NCBI GenBank assembly: GCA_014281115.1
Contig: JACONQ010000018.1
Coordinates: forward strand, 248,001-312,000
DNA: 64,000 bases
Direction of reading: 5' to 3'
DNA from: Laburnicola sp. R22_1
Taxonomy: Eukaryota; Ascomycota; Dothideomycetes; Pleosporales; Didymosphaeriaceae
Position 1 is the first letter of the stretch. Each line of letters starts with the position of its first letter. Position numbers and translations under genes: made by a program. This document shows positions 1 through 11,767 of this stretch, piece after piece. The notes beneath the pieces are model-generated. The model had not been told where the DNA came from. It was given only the letters and a program-made list of their open reading frames with translations, and did no database searches.

Positions 1-8
1 TGAAGTCT

Positions 9-2272
9 ATGGAGTCTATTCTAGAATCACGGGGTAAAGGGGAGTCGAAAGAAGCAGTGGGGGACCCAGCTGACCCAGACGCGAAGTCTAATCCAACATC
101 CAAGGATAAAGGGAAGGGGAAGGCAAAAGAAGAAGCCGCAGCTGACGCGGAAACTGAGTCCAACACAGAGTCAAAAGACAAGGGGAAGGGATCAACAAGT
201 GAAGAAGCCCCATCTGAGGCGAAAACGGATTCCAACCCCACGTCAGCGGATACTAAGTCAAAATCAAAGTCAGAGAACAAGGGGAAGGGGAAGAAAAAAG
301 CAATGGATGAAGCCTCGACTGACGAGGACGCGGGGCCTAAGACAACCTCAGAGGATAAGGGAAAAGGGAAGGCAAAGCAAGAGAGACGAGTGCCAACAAT
401 CCCTCGGGTGCTGAATCCTTTCCGATACAATCCGCGTACGCCCCTCAAGGCTTTAACACCCATAACGAAAGTGGTCAAGACAATGTGGAAGGCAAACAAC
501 AAGGGCAAGGCAACGGCAGACGAAGAGGGTGCAATTGACCTGCCCAAGACGACAGCCTCCCAGCTTCGCTTCCCTCGACCAGCTCAGCCGCTTGAGCCCC
601 AGACGTCCTTTGAGGACAGACCAGCGAAGCTGGATGACTTACCGCTAAGGCGTCTGACGCCTATAACGCCTAAAGATGAGGATAAGGGCAAGGGGAAGGC
701 TGAAGAAAAGGCGGAGGATAAGGGCGATGGGGGAGCGGAAGAAGAGGCGGAGAATAAGGGCAAGGGGAAGGAGAAAGAAAAGGATCCCGTTGACCCACCT
801 AAGCCGGCCAGTCACCCTCGCAGTCCTTCCCGCGACCCCCCATCTACGCCTCCACCACCGGACTCACCCTCGAAGTCGCTGACGTCCATCACACCGAAGG
901 ATGAAGGGAATGCAAGGGATAAAGGAAAAGGAAAGGCGACAGAAGAGGGTCCAGCTACATCGCCCAATCCAACGGAGCTCAAACTCCCTGCTCCTTCTCG
1001 GCCCCACCCGAATCCGCCTTCAAGCCCGGACTCACACCTGAAACCTCACACGCCCAGCCCGCCTGAAGATAAGGGAAAGGGGAAAGCAAAAGAAGAGAGC
1101 CCGACTGACCCGCCCCTAACGCCTTCGACGCCCACAACGCCGAAGAGTCAGGACGGAGAAAAGACAAGGACTCAGGATGGAGTAGGGGCAGAGGCTAAAG
1201 GTAAAGGACGCGTGCAAGAAGCGGTTGCAAGTGCCCCCGCTTTGCCTGCACCCAGGTACACTTACCATCTGTATGACCCCCGGTCGGAAACAGGCTCGGT
1301 CATACTAGACCTCCAAGTGCTCCACGCGGTACACAAGATGTTGCCGAATAAGTACCTGGCGATGAGGATGGCGATGTTTGAAAAACTGAAGCAGAAGACG
1401 CAAACGCCAAACCAGAGGTATCGATTCCGCACCCACCCACAAGCAGTGGGCTATTCATGATAATCATGCTGACTATTATTAGCCAAGTCGTAGCTGCGAC
1501 CAGCTTGTCTACACCAACTTCTGCGGGCGAGTCATCGCGCATGGGTGCGACACTCTCGGCGCAATCTCGAGCCTCCTCCTCGTCTGCATCGTCTTCCTCG
1601 TCATTCTCGACATCACGTTCGACGGGGTCATTACCACCTTCAAGCCGTACCATAACGTTCGAAAGCCTCGCTCTCACCAACTATTTCTGGAGACTCCAAC
1701 GTGATGACGCTAGACCCTCACTAGACGTCGACCCAACAAGTCTCGCTATCAGTGTGTTCCAGTGCTTGTACCATCTCTCACCAATACCAGAAGACGAAGA
1801 AGATGAAGATCACGTTGGATCTCCCATGATAACTTTAGCAGACATTGTGCGAACCCAAGACGACGCTAGACCCAGTATATCCCATGCTGTACCTTCACGA
1901 ATGGGCACCCATCTCGCACCCATAGCAGAGGCCTCGGAAGAAGAAGAGGAAACTGTCACTAGAGACACCCCACCCGGGTCATCAGCCAGTGCTGCAACTG
2001 ACTACACGAGCTTCCCAACACCAAATTTTGAAACCATTCCAGATGGCAATGAGGACGCAGACGAGGACGCAGACGACGCCAGGAGCAACACTTCGGTCGA
2101 AACTGTGATCTGGAGAGGCACAGACACCACCGCGACGCCGGAGACCGCCACAACGCCAGAGGCCACCACAAGGACAGAGACCACCGAACGGTCACCGCCG
2201 AAACTCTGGAAACTGCGGCAAGTTCTTCGATTGCAGAGACGGACTAGGACGGGGCTCGGAGAGAGTACATGA
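9..2272 (+). CDS. Low-complexity Lys/Gly-repeat protein, 2 exons, 732 aa, possibly 5' partial
   Basis: Two open frames join in phase through a 65-nt intron at 1418-1482: donor GTATCG, branch GCTGAC, acceptor TTATTAG. The first 410 or so residues are disordered and built on a recurring motif close to DKGKGKAKEE, separated by Pro/Ser/Thr-rich linkers. Residues of roughly 415-470 (YTYHLYDPRSETGS onwards) look more folded. The second exon is Ser- and Glu/Asp-rich. I recognise no domain. The frame is open to the window edge, so the true start may lie upstream of the ATG at 9. The repetitive Lys/Gly segments are the kind that change length by slippage. Function is unknown; a nucleic-acid-binding or scaffold role would be a guess from composition only. 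Confidence 0.6.
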
Positions 2273-2870
2273 GATATCCCGCCATGACGGACAATACCAC
2301 TGCCGACAACGAAACGCCGGATGAGTTGATATGGTGGGTTCGATGGAATTCTCTTGATGATGATGCTGGTGCTGCAGGACCCCCGGAAGGTGGGCAGAGA
2401 CCAGGCTCATGATCCGGGTGAGGGTCACGGCCAGGTAGGAGAAGACGCTCAGTGGGGAATGAGAGTTCTTCAGGGTCTCAGAGGTAGTAGTAGGTAGGAG
2501 GTAGATTGAATTGGCGCGGGACAACATTCATGTCGGAAGTGTAGAAGCTAGTAATGGAAAAGCTTACCTTCACATTGCATACAGATTTGAATACAGCGCA
2601 GTGACTTAGAAGGTAACTATTGAGAGCAATGTAATATTGTCACGTAGACCACACCGGCACATAAACAGCATAATACCCATATATGAACTCTCCCACAGGA
2701 CCCCTCCGCCGCATGATACCACCACATATCTACTACATACATCTACTAAACACATCTACCACACACATCCACATCCACACACGCACGCATAACCAAATCC
2801 AACAAACTAAACCAAAACAACCAAGCTCCTCACAAGCCAAGCCCAAGAAAAGAAAAGAAAAGACAAGAAA
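2273..2870. other. Intergenic region with CA-rich leader
   Basis: No gene is supported in these 598 bases. The part just before the next ATG (about 2750-2870) is rich in CA/CCA runs and then AAG/AAAG runs, typical of a fungal 5' untranslated leader. Confidence 0.5.
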
Positions 2871-3077
2871 ATGGGAGGAACGAACCAGGACCGACGACGG
2901 CGCGAACGCGACAACCGCGAAAAACTCGAAGGCTGGCGTAATATCACGCGTATCGGGCATGGGTTGGACTGGGGTCAAGGATTTGAGTATCCGCCTAGGT
3001 TTGCGAATCTTCCTAAGGGGCCTGGGCAGAGCGGGGGAGGGAGGGGGGAGGGGGAGGAGTGTGGAGGGGGCAAGTAG
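2871..3077 (+). CDS. Small hypothetical protein with WRNIT/GHG N-terminal motif
   Basis: A 68-residue protein. The start at 2871 has a strong context (AAAATGG) after a purine-rich leader. The N-terminus is very basic and charged, followed by LEGWRNITRIGHGLDWG, then a Pro/Gly-rich tail. The same motif (LESWRNITGMGHGASW) opens the larger gene at 4131, so the two are probably paralogues, or this one is a truncated copy. The Gly/Glu-rich end looks weakly constrained, so the ORF may be a remnant with an eroded C-terminus. No family is recognised. Confidence 0.45.
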   Translation: MGGTNQDRRRRERDNREKLEGWRNITRIGHGLDWGQGFEYPPRFANLPKGPGQSGGGRGEGEECGGGK

Positions 3078-3199
3078 GTATCAATTTTTAGGGGGATTTG
3101 AAGAGGAAGTCCTCCAGCGCCCTCATATATCGCCCTCAAAAAAAATCGGCCTCGCGCTACACCGGTGTCTCACCGGCAGGTGACGCAACCTTTGTACGT

Positions 3200-3585
3200 C
3201 ATAGCAACGTATGTTCATCGCGACAGCTATGATGTATTGCGTTGTATGTGTTTTTTTCTTGTGGGTAGTATGGAGATGGATGGATTGGAAGAGCGAGGAT
3301 GGAGGATGGTAGGAGTCCTGGAGCGTGACATATTTTCTGTTTGCTGTTATTTGTTTGCTGGGCTAGTAGCCAATATAACTTTTGTGTATTTAAGAAGAGA
3401 ACCCCAAGCCTCCTCTACCGCATAGGAACGTATATTAATCGCAACTGGTTATAATGCAGTGCATTGTATGCATTTGTCTGCTTGGCTAACACGTGGATGG
3501 ATGAGAAGAGCGAGGATAGAGAAGGCTACGAGCCCTGGAGCATGGCGTCGTTTCTATTTGCTTTCTCGGACCGGGCTGGCTGTTT
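3200..3585. repeat. Diverged tandem duplication, two units of about 165 bp
   Basis: Unit 1 begins at 3200 (CATAGCAACGTATGTTCATC) and unit 2 at 3421 (CATAGGAACGTATATTAATC). They stay alignable through GGATGGAT..GAAGAGCGAGGAT, a CTGGAGC block and TTTCT.TTTGCT. Many differences are C/T or G/A, which fits RIP or plain decay. The ORF crossing unit 1 has no ATG and is not called. Confidence 0.7.
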
Positions 3586-3750
3586 TTGTGGAGTGGGATA
3601 GGATATGAAATATTTCTCTCACTACTACAAAGGACTATTACTAAGTAAGGGTGGGCTGTGGGCTAGCGTGGGAAGTTGGGGGTAAGAACTTGACTCTACT
3701 TCACTGGTTCTCACTTCTCTGGTTTCCTTTGTTGTTGTTGTTGACAATAA

Positions 3751-3850
3751 ACAGCTTCCAATAGCTTCCAACGGCTTCCAACAGCGTCTAAGAGCTTCCA
3801 ACAGCTTCCAACAGCTTCCAACAGCTTCCAACAGCTTCCAACAGCCTCCA
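3751..3850. repeat. Decamer minisatellite, 10 x 10 bp
   Basis: Ten head-to-tail copies of ACAGCTTCCA occupy exactly 100 bp. Five are identical and the outer ones carry single substitutions. It lies about 280 bp upstream of the gene at 4131. Confidence 0.9.
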
Positions 3851-4130
3851 AGGGTGTACGTTCACAGTGGTCGGTGCTCGCGGAGCGGCTCAGAGTGTTT
3901 CGTTCACTATGAGTTCGCATTGTGTGAACGTACGAGCCAGCGGGATTGTATTTCAATGCGCTTTCAAGCTTGGAAGAGTACTAGGTGCGGTCACGTAACA
4001 ATGTTATGCCGTCACCTAACAATGTTCTGTCATACTGCGGCTCTCCGCTTCTTATATAACATTCACCTCCCCGAGCTCGAGGTCTCAACCCGCAGAAATC
4101 GACACCCCAAGTATTTACAACTATCAACCA

Positions 4131-4946
4131 TGGATACATACGGAGACCCTCTCGAGTCCTGGCGCAACATCACCGGCATGGGCCACGGTGCATCCTGGTG
4201 CGCGGGCTCCGCCGGCGACGGCTCCCACCAGCCGCTCATTTTCCCGCGCATACCGTTCTTCGTCTTGAACGCCGCCCAACAGCAGCAGTCGCACGCCAAC
4301 GCTGCGGCGTGGGCCTCGATGCCGCACAAGAAACCGTCGCGCTTCTTCCTCGCTGAACTTCATGACAACGGTACGTACACTTGGTTCGAGGAGGATCCGA
4401 CGGCGACTTGGCACCCGTGGGAGAACCACCATCAGGGCTGGACGGAGGCCGTTATTCAGAACAAGCGTGGAGAGGATGGGCATGTGGGGGTCTTGAGTTG
4501 GTTGGAGCCTGGAGAGAAGGAGAAGTGGAAGAATGCTGGGGTGGTGTGGGGGGCGGAGGCGCACACTGCGTTCAAAAACGCCGAGAAGGAGGCTGGACAT
4601 GTCAACGCCAAGAATGGCAAGAAGGTCGACGTCGAAGATACCCCGGACAAGGCGAGCGAGTCGTACTCGATGCGGGACCGGGCGCCAGGTCGTCATCGGC
4701 AGGACAGCAGCGCCGGTAGACGGAGCGGTCGAGGTGCTCAGACTTCGCGCGAATCTAAAGGTGAGCGACCTACCCGAAGCAGTCTACGTAGCCTAAATTA
4801 TTGGCGAAGTGGTTCAGATCATCGGGCTACAGCAAGTGAGCCACGTGGCGGAGGTGCAGCTGGAGGTGGTAGTGGACTTCGACCCGATGCACCGGACTTC
4901 CATTCGATGCGCCATTTTCCTCCCCTACGGTAGAGGGGTGAGGTAG
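4131..4946 (+). CDS. Hypothetical protein with WRNIT/GHG N-terminus, 2 exons, about 252 aa
   Basis: The start ATG at 4131 (CAACCATGG) follows a compact leader. Exon 1 (4131-4760) encodes 210 residues. A 57-nt intron (4761-4817; donor AAAG|GTGAGC, acceptor GTTCAG) joins in phase 0 to 4818-4946, giving a C-terminus with VSHVAEVQLEVVVDFDPM. Without splicing the frame would run to 4933 with a less natural tail. The N-terminus resembles the small protein at 2871; the middle is rich in Trp and Gly (SRFFLAELHDNGTYTWFEED). No known domain, signal peptide or membrane segment is seen. The exon 2 choice is moderately certain. Confidence 0.55.
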
Positions 4947-5372
4947 CGGCAGGTATGGGCTTGCCTTTCTATTGGCACATCGGCTTCGGCTTGGTGCAGA
5001 TAAGATTGGCATGGCACATACAGAAGCATTGGATCGCAGCGTTGGTGGCGTTGGATGTGTGCCGGAAATGGGAGCCTGGAAAATGAGAATGGCGGATGGT
5101 ATTTACAGCATGATAGCTGTGCATGGGAATGAATAAACAATACCAGAACAAAGGAATTTACAGCAGCGATGTTTGAAAATGTGCAGTTGGATGTTATACT
5201 TTTCGAGGCTGGCATGTGCCAGTTTTGGACCATCAACGTCTGCGATGAATGACTCCGTGAAGATGTCTGCTTAAACGCTAGTAGACAGTCACGCATATGT
5301 GATGCTACTCACTAAGGATAGCAAATCAATATCTGTGAGCCGTTATTTAAGATGCACAACATGTTGCGAGAC
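4947..5372. other. Intergenic region
   Basis: About 425 bases with only short overlapping frames. I see no gene or repeat. Confidence 0.5.
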
Positions 5373-5910
5373 TCATCTCAACAGACTAATCCGTCGTTTA
5401 GCCTTATTCAGTTCCTCATGGGCGAGTTGGAGAATCGCAACAGCCGAGTCATCCTCTTCTTCAAGAACTTGCTTCATGTCTGCATCTCCGACGAGGTCAA
5501 AGTTTCGAAGTGGGGTGCTCTTAACGTTGTTCCTAAGTCTCCTGTTCTTGTCTGTCGTGCTGCTCCAAAAATTTCTCACCGCCTTCGAGAGTCATTGATG
5601 ATAGCAGTGCACCATGTGTTGTTGTTTGAATCTTCCACGGCCAGGTGCATGAGATCCTGCATGTTGTAAATATCGGCAATTTTGTAAATTCTTAAATGCT
5701 TGAGGAGGGTGAGGGAGGTGTCGGTAATAGATTAAAAGTTAATCTCTTCAGAGACACTCAGATGTTTGTATGGAGTGCATATTTTGCCTAGCAAGTTCAC
5801 TGCCGCATTTTGGAAGGCCGAGAGACGACAAGACAATGACTCGGTGCACTTTGAAGTCTTGGTCTTCGTAGAGACGGGTTGGTTCTGGGATCCTCGCGCT
5901 ATCTTTCATT
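5373..5910 (-). pseudogene. Degraded BTB/POZ-domain gene
   Basis: Fragments in different minus-strand frames line up in order with a fungal BTB domain. From about 5878 comes YEDQDFKVHRVIVLSSL, like the conserved F-K-V-H-K core. A shifted frame follows (FQNAAVNLLGKI..HLSVSEEINF, stop). Then comes HLRIYKIADIYNMQDLMHLA, like the helix pair that closes BTB domains, and finally a 68-residue open end (5579-5373) with DLVGDADMKQVLEEEDDSAV. At least two frame changes and stops separate the pieces. The family call rests on motif similarity read by eye; it could instead be an unrelated relic. Confidence 0.4.
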
Positions 5911-6285
5911 CAGTGAATAGTTTACCCAAGCACCTTCTGCGTGAACATCCGTCAGACGAAGCAGATTGGATTCATCGACAGCGCTCTCGCTACCTAAAAA
6001 ACAGACGAAAATAGAGCCATCCATGGATCCCCAAGAATCACGTGACCAGCTTGCAATGTCGGAGCAGGTATCAAAGGTGCGAGAGGCCGAAGTGATTGCC
6101 GCCGAACAGATTCACAGTCTAGTGGTTGAAGCACGGAAAGGAAATTCGGCATTGATCCGCGGAGTATCGCGAGCGGGGCAAGAGCGGGGCTCCGAAGCTT
6201 CTTCTCCAACACCTGCCCCTCCATCTCCCTTCATCTCCCTCGATTTTTACTCGCTTGCATATCGACCCTCATTTCAATCTACAAC

Positions 6286-7338
6286 ATGTCCATTCCCTCC
6301 TCCCAGACTGTTGCTTGGATCAAAGACCCTGGCCCGTCTGGCAAACTCACAATCCGCTCTGGTGTCTCGGTCCAGCAGCCTTCAGAAAATGAAATATTGG
6401 TCAAGCTAGAATGTTCAGGGATATGCCACTCAGACTGCATGAACGTCTACGGAATGGGCAAGTACACGGAGATCCCGGGGCACGAGGGCGTGGGCGAGGT
6501 CGTCAAAATAGGACCGGGGGCGAAAGAGGAGTTGATGGGGAAGAGAGTCGGCATCAAGTGGCTATACAGCGCATGTAAAGAATGCTCGGCCTGCAAGAAG
6601 GGGAACGTCAATAACTGCGCTAAACAGTCCAATACGGGACGATCGAATCTGGGAACGCTACAGCAGTATATTGTTGCACATGCGGACTTCGTTTCGCTGA
6701 TTCCGGAGGGCGTGAAGAGCGAAGTTGCGGCGCCATTACTCTGTGCTGGCCTCAGTCTTGCTGGCGCAATCTCCAAGGTCGCGCCTGAAGTACAACCCGG
6801 CGAATTTGTCGTCATTGTGGGCGCAGGCGGAGGATTGGGACATATTGGTGTCCAGATCGCGACGATCAAAGGGTACAAAGTTATTGCCATCGACAGTGGT
6901 GCCGAGAAAGAAAAGTTGTCTAAAGATATGGGCGCAGTGGCTTTCGTTGACTATGCGAAGCAAGACGTTGCGCAGGCAGTCAGGGACCTAACAGACGGCG
7001 AAGGTGCTCATGGCCTCATTTGCGTAGCTGGTAGCGAGAGAGCCTACCAACAAGCTCCCGAGCTAGTACGAAACAACGGCGTCGTTGTATGTGTCGGCTT
7101 ACCTCCGCCAACCTTCATGTTTCCGATGTCGCCTATTCAAATAGCGAACCGGGGTCTTGTCATCAAGGGATCGTCGACGGGCACTTCAGCGCAGATGGAC
7201 GAATTATTACAGCTTGCCGTACAAGGGAAGATTACGCCGAAGATCGAGGTCTACGACTTTGAGGAATCCCCAAAGATTATCCAGGAGCTTAAAAAATTTG
7301 AGGTCACGGGCAGGAAAGTTGTGCGAGCACCAGCCTAA
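6286..7338 (+). CDS. Zinc-dependent alcohol dehydrogenase (MDR family)
   Basis: A single-exon 350-residue cytosolic medium-chain dehydrogenase, the normal length for fungal Adh1/Adh2-type tetrameric enzymes that interconvert alcohols and aldehydes with NAD+. Visible features: catalytic zinc ligands Cys47 (GICHSD), His66-Glu67 (GHEGVGEV) and Cys153 (PLLCAG); structural zinc cysteines 97, 100, 103 and 111 (CKECSACKKGNVNNC); and a Rossmann motif VGAGGGLGHIG near 178-188. The start lies just after CTACAACATGTC. It is convergent with the flavoprotein gene ending at 7554, 215 bp away. A shared role in aromatic or benzylic alcohol oxidation is an inference from the neighbourhood. Confidence 0.92.
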   Translation: MSIPSSQTVAWIKDPGPSGKLTIRSGVSVQQPSENEILVKLECSGICHSDCMNVYGMGKYTEIPGHEGVGEVVKIGPGAKEELMGKRVGIKWLYSACKECSACKKGNVNNCAKQSNTGRSNLGTLQQYIVAHADFVSLIPEGVKSEVAAPLLCAGLSLAGAISKVAPEVQPGEFVVIVGAGGGLGHIGVQIATIKGYKVIAIDSGAEKEKLSKDMGAVAFVDYAKQDVAQAVRDLTDGEGAHGLICVAGSERAYQQAPELVRNNGVVVCVGLPPPTFMFPMSPIQIANRGLVIKGSSTGTSAQMDELLQLAVQGKITPKIEVYDFEESPKIIQELKKFEVTGRKVVRAPA

Positions 7339-7553
7339 TTTCATGCTTGGAGTGAATCTTGGACGAGGAGGATATGCCCGAAGAGAAATTATGAAAAACA
7401 ATATTGTCTTGATAAGACGGTCGAATTACTGTTGGTCTTCAGTGAACTATCGCTTCATTTCTTATTCTTGAGGTCGGGAAACTTGTATCAGCCAACACAT
7501 CAGTAAACCGTCGCGCGTTGCTCCGGTATGTTCGATATGCCTTACATGCCACA

Positions 7554-9578
<2,025 letters not shown>

Positions 9579-10875
9579 GAGGATTGAATAGACAAAGACT
9601 TGAGGAAGTGCAGAAATTTTGGAAGGTATCTGGAGCAAGGAACAAAAAGTCTGGACTGGTATAAGAGCTTTGTGGTCTAAATAGGCTCATTATTAAGGTG
9701 CTCTTGCATATCACAGCTGTGTCGTGTGGGGCTAGCCTACGCAGCCCATGCTGATCGCTTCTCACTTGAGTGTTGTCAACATAATCGAGCGACGTAGGAT
9801 GGCCATTGACGTACGCTATAAAATCTCAGCACAGAGAAGAGAAATATTAGCAGTAGATTTACCTACAGATTCATTTATTCAATGAAATTGTGTGAATATA
9901 TGGTTAAAGAAGCTCGATGTTGAAAGTTCCACAACCTTGCATTGCGGGGTAGCTTGTCGCCTGTTGCAGGGTATCGACTCCCATGTCGCTGAGCGTGTGG
10001 GGCACCTAATTACTTACTTAGCTTTCATAACACTACGCTGAACTTTCCTGTCCTTCTGTCCTGAATATTCCAAAAACACGAATATTTCAGAAAAGGAGAT
10101 AAGCTGCTTACAGCGGTCTTAATCTAGATGAGTTATTATGCAGCTTATAAACATATACGCACATTACCAGCTCCTTCTGGCGTTTCTTACTACATCGGAG
10201 CGTTATTTTAGGGTGTTATTCGAATGAATGACAATGTATTTTATAAGTGTGTGGCTACGTTGACTATAAAAGAATAGAAATGACCACTACCCGTGGATGA
10301 GGTAAAACACTAATAACTGTTTTCGGAAACCTTGGAAGCGCTACACATAGAAATTATCAATGAATTCACTCTGAAGACTGCTTTCCTGTGAAGTGTATAT
10401 GAATTTCGTAAATGCATTCTTGTCTACCTTTTCCAGGTCACGTGATACAAGTTTATGGGCCAGTAGGAATGCTGATAAAGTTAATTATTGTAAGTACACA
10501 GCAATAAATGACCCTATGATAGACGATACAGACCCAATATCTAGCCATAACCAATTTTTGGCACGTGCCATCACACCTTCACCTCTAGGTACACAATTAG
10601 GCACGAGCCACCGCACTTACCTGATAAAGCGCACACTCGCAACCTCGACTCCACCTCACCACCTCTAACCCCGCAACTAACTGCAACCCCATATCCGCCA
10701 CCAACTTGCGCACTTCCCCAAACGCAATACGCGCGACCGCTACGTTAAGCGGCACGTGCAAGGTAAGGTCTCTACACCTGTTCAGCACTTTTTTCTTTCA
10801 CTCTTGCGACTTTCAAAACAATCCCCTCCCTCCAACCCATCCCCAATAACACGCACCCCAGCCCCTCCAGCAACC
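9579..10875. other. Gene-poor, locally AT-rich intergenic region
   Basis: About 1.3 kb between divergent genes. The middle part (about 9,900-10,560) is AT-rich with only short frames, none with a credible product. It holds the promoters of the flavoprotein and of the coiled-coil gene. No repeat pair or RNA gene was seen. Confidence 0.5.
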
Positions 10876-11436
10876 ATGTCAGCGCCCCACGACCACCCCG
10901 ACGAGCACCTAAAAGCAGAGTACGCCTCGCTGCAAAACCTCGCCGCCGACCTCGACAACCAGCGAGCCGCCCTGCAAGAAGTCGAAGCCGAGCTCATCGC
11001 CGAGATGGAGAAGCGCGAAGCCGACCTCGACAAGCGCGAAGAGGAGCTGCAGATGCGCGAGATGAAGATGGATGAGCTGGAAACGAAGGTGGAGACGCTG
11101 GAGGAGGAGATAGAGATTCGTGATGGGGAGGTCAAGGAGCAGGAGAAGGAGCGAGAGGGGGAGAGGGAGATTCGTGATAAGGATGTTACGGGGCTTGCGG
11201 AGGAGGTGGAGAGACTTAAGATGGAGATGCAGGAGCGTGACGCGGAGGTCAAGAAGTTCGAGGTAGAGGGTAAGAGAAAGGATGACGAGATGGCGTCGCA
11301 GGGTCGGCAGATTCGGGATATCAAGGAGGTGCTTTTGCAAGTGGCGAAGGGCGAGATGAGCATTGCGGAGCTGAACAAAGTTTACATGACGCGATTTGGA
11401 GGACAAGCCAACTCGGGAGGACAGGATGGCAGCTGA
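10876..11436 (+). CDS. Coiled-coil protein, 186 aa
   Basis: An almost entirely charged alpha-helical protein. Residues 10-150 are Glu/Lys/Arg-rich with heptad-like spacing (MEKREADLDKREEELQMR), predicting one long coiled coil. The ATG at 10876 (CAACCATGTC) is preferred over an upstream ATG at 10756, whose extension is Pro/Ser-rich and leader-like. The C-terminus (LLQVAKGEMSIAELNKV) resembles that of the coiled-coil gene at 20335-20823, suggesting a shared small family. No enzymatic domain. A role in oligomerisation or scaffolding is inferred from the coiled coil only. Confidence 0.7.
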   Translation: MSAPHDHPDEHLKAEYASLQNLAADLDNQRAALQEVEAELIAEMEKREADLDKREEELQMREMKMDELETKVETLEEEIEIRDGEVKEQEKEREGEREIRDKDVTGLAEEVERLKMEMQERDAEVKKFEVEGKRKDDEMASQGRQIRDIKEVLLQVAKGEMSIAELNKVYMTRFGGQANSGGQDGS

Positions 11437-11767
11437 TTTAAGCGGAAGGCGGAGATGGAGACTGAGGATGAAGCGGAAGACGAGATTGGAAGATGTGGAA
11501 GTCTGCGTCAATGGCACTGGCTCATGTCGATTTCATGATTGGACGAAGAAATAACGGCACAAGATACTTGTCAGAGGTCCTTCGGCTCAAGCAGAAAAGA
11601 GCTTAAATATGGCAGGATGGATCTCTTTACGGTACTAGTTTCTTAGGAAAAGAGGTGCGCAGTGTCATAGTCGCACCAATAAAGCGTTGACCGCTTCTCG
11701 CTCGCTTCGATGTGCCCAAGTAGTGACAGCGAAGAGCTCTTAGGCGCTAGATTGACCATCTCGTTCA

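Noticed and set aside
1447..1482. 36-nt intron (GTGGGC..TTATTAG) joining the first two frames
   Set aside because: Too short and does not keep the frame; the 65-nt intron from 1418 does.
2683..3183. 166-codon plus frame overlapping the 68-residue gene
   Set aside because: Starts in the CA-rich leader and reads the small gene out of frame; the nested frame has the better start and a motif shared with another gene.
3625..3956. Minus frames with WKLLEAVGSC repeats
   Set aside because: They are translations of the decamer minisatellite (a 30-bp superperiod keeps frames open) and have no other coding character.
4761..4933. Unspliced reading of the 3' end of the gene at 4131
   Set aside because: A 57-nt phase-0 intron with good donor gives a more natural C-terminus; kept only as an alternative.
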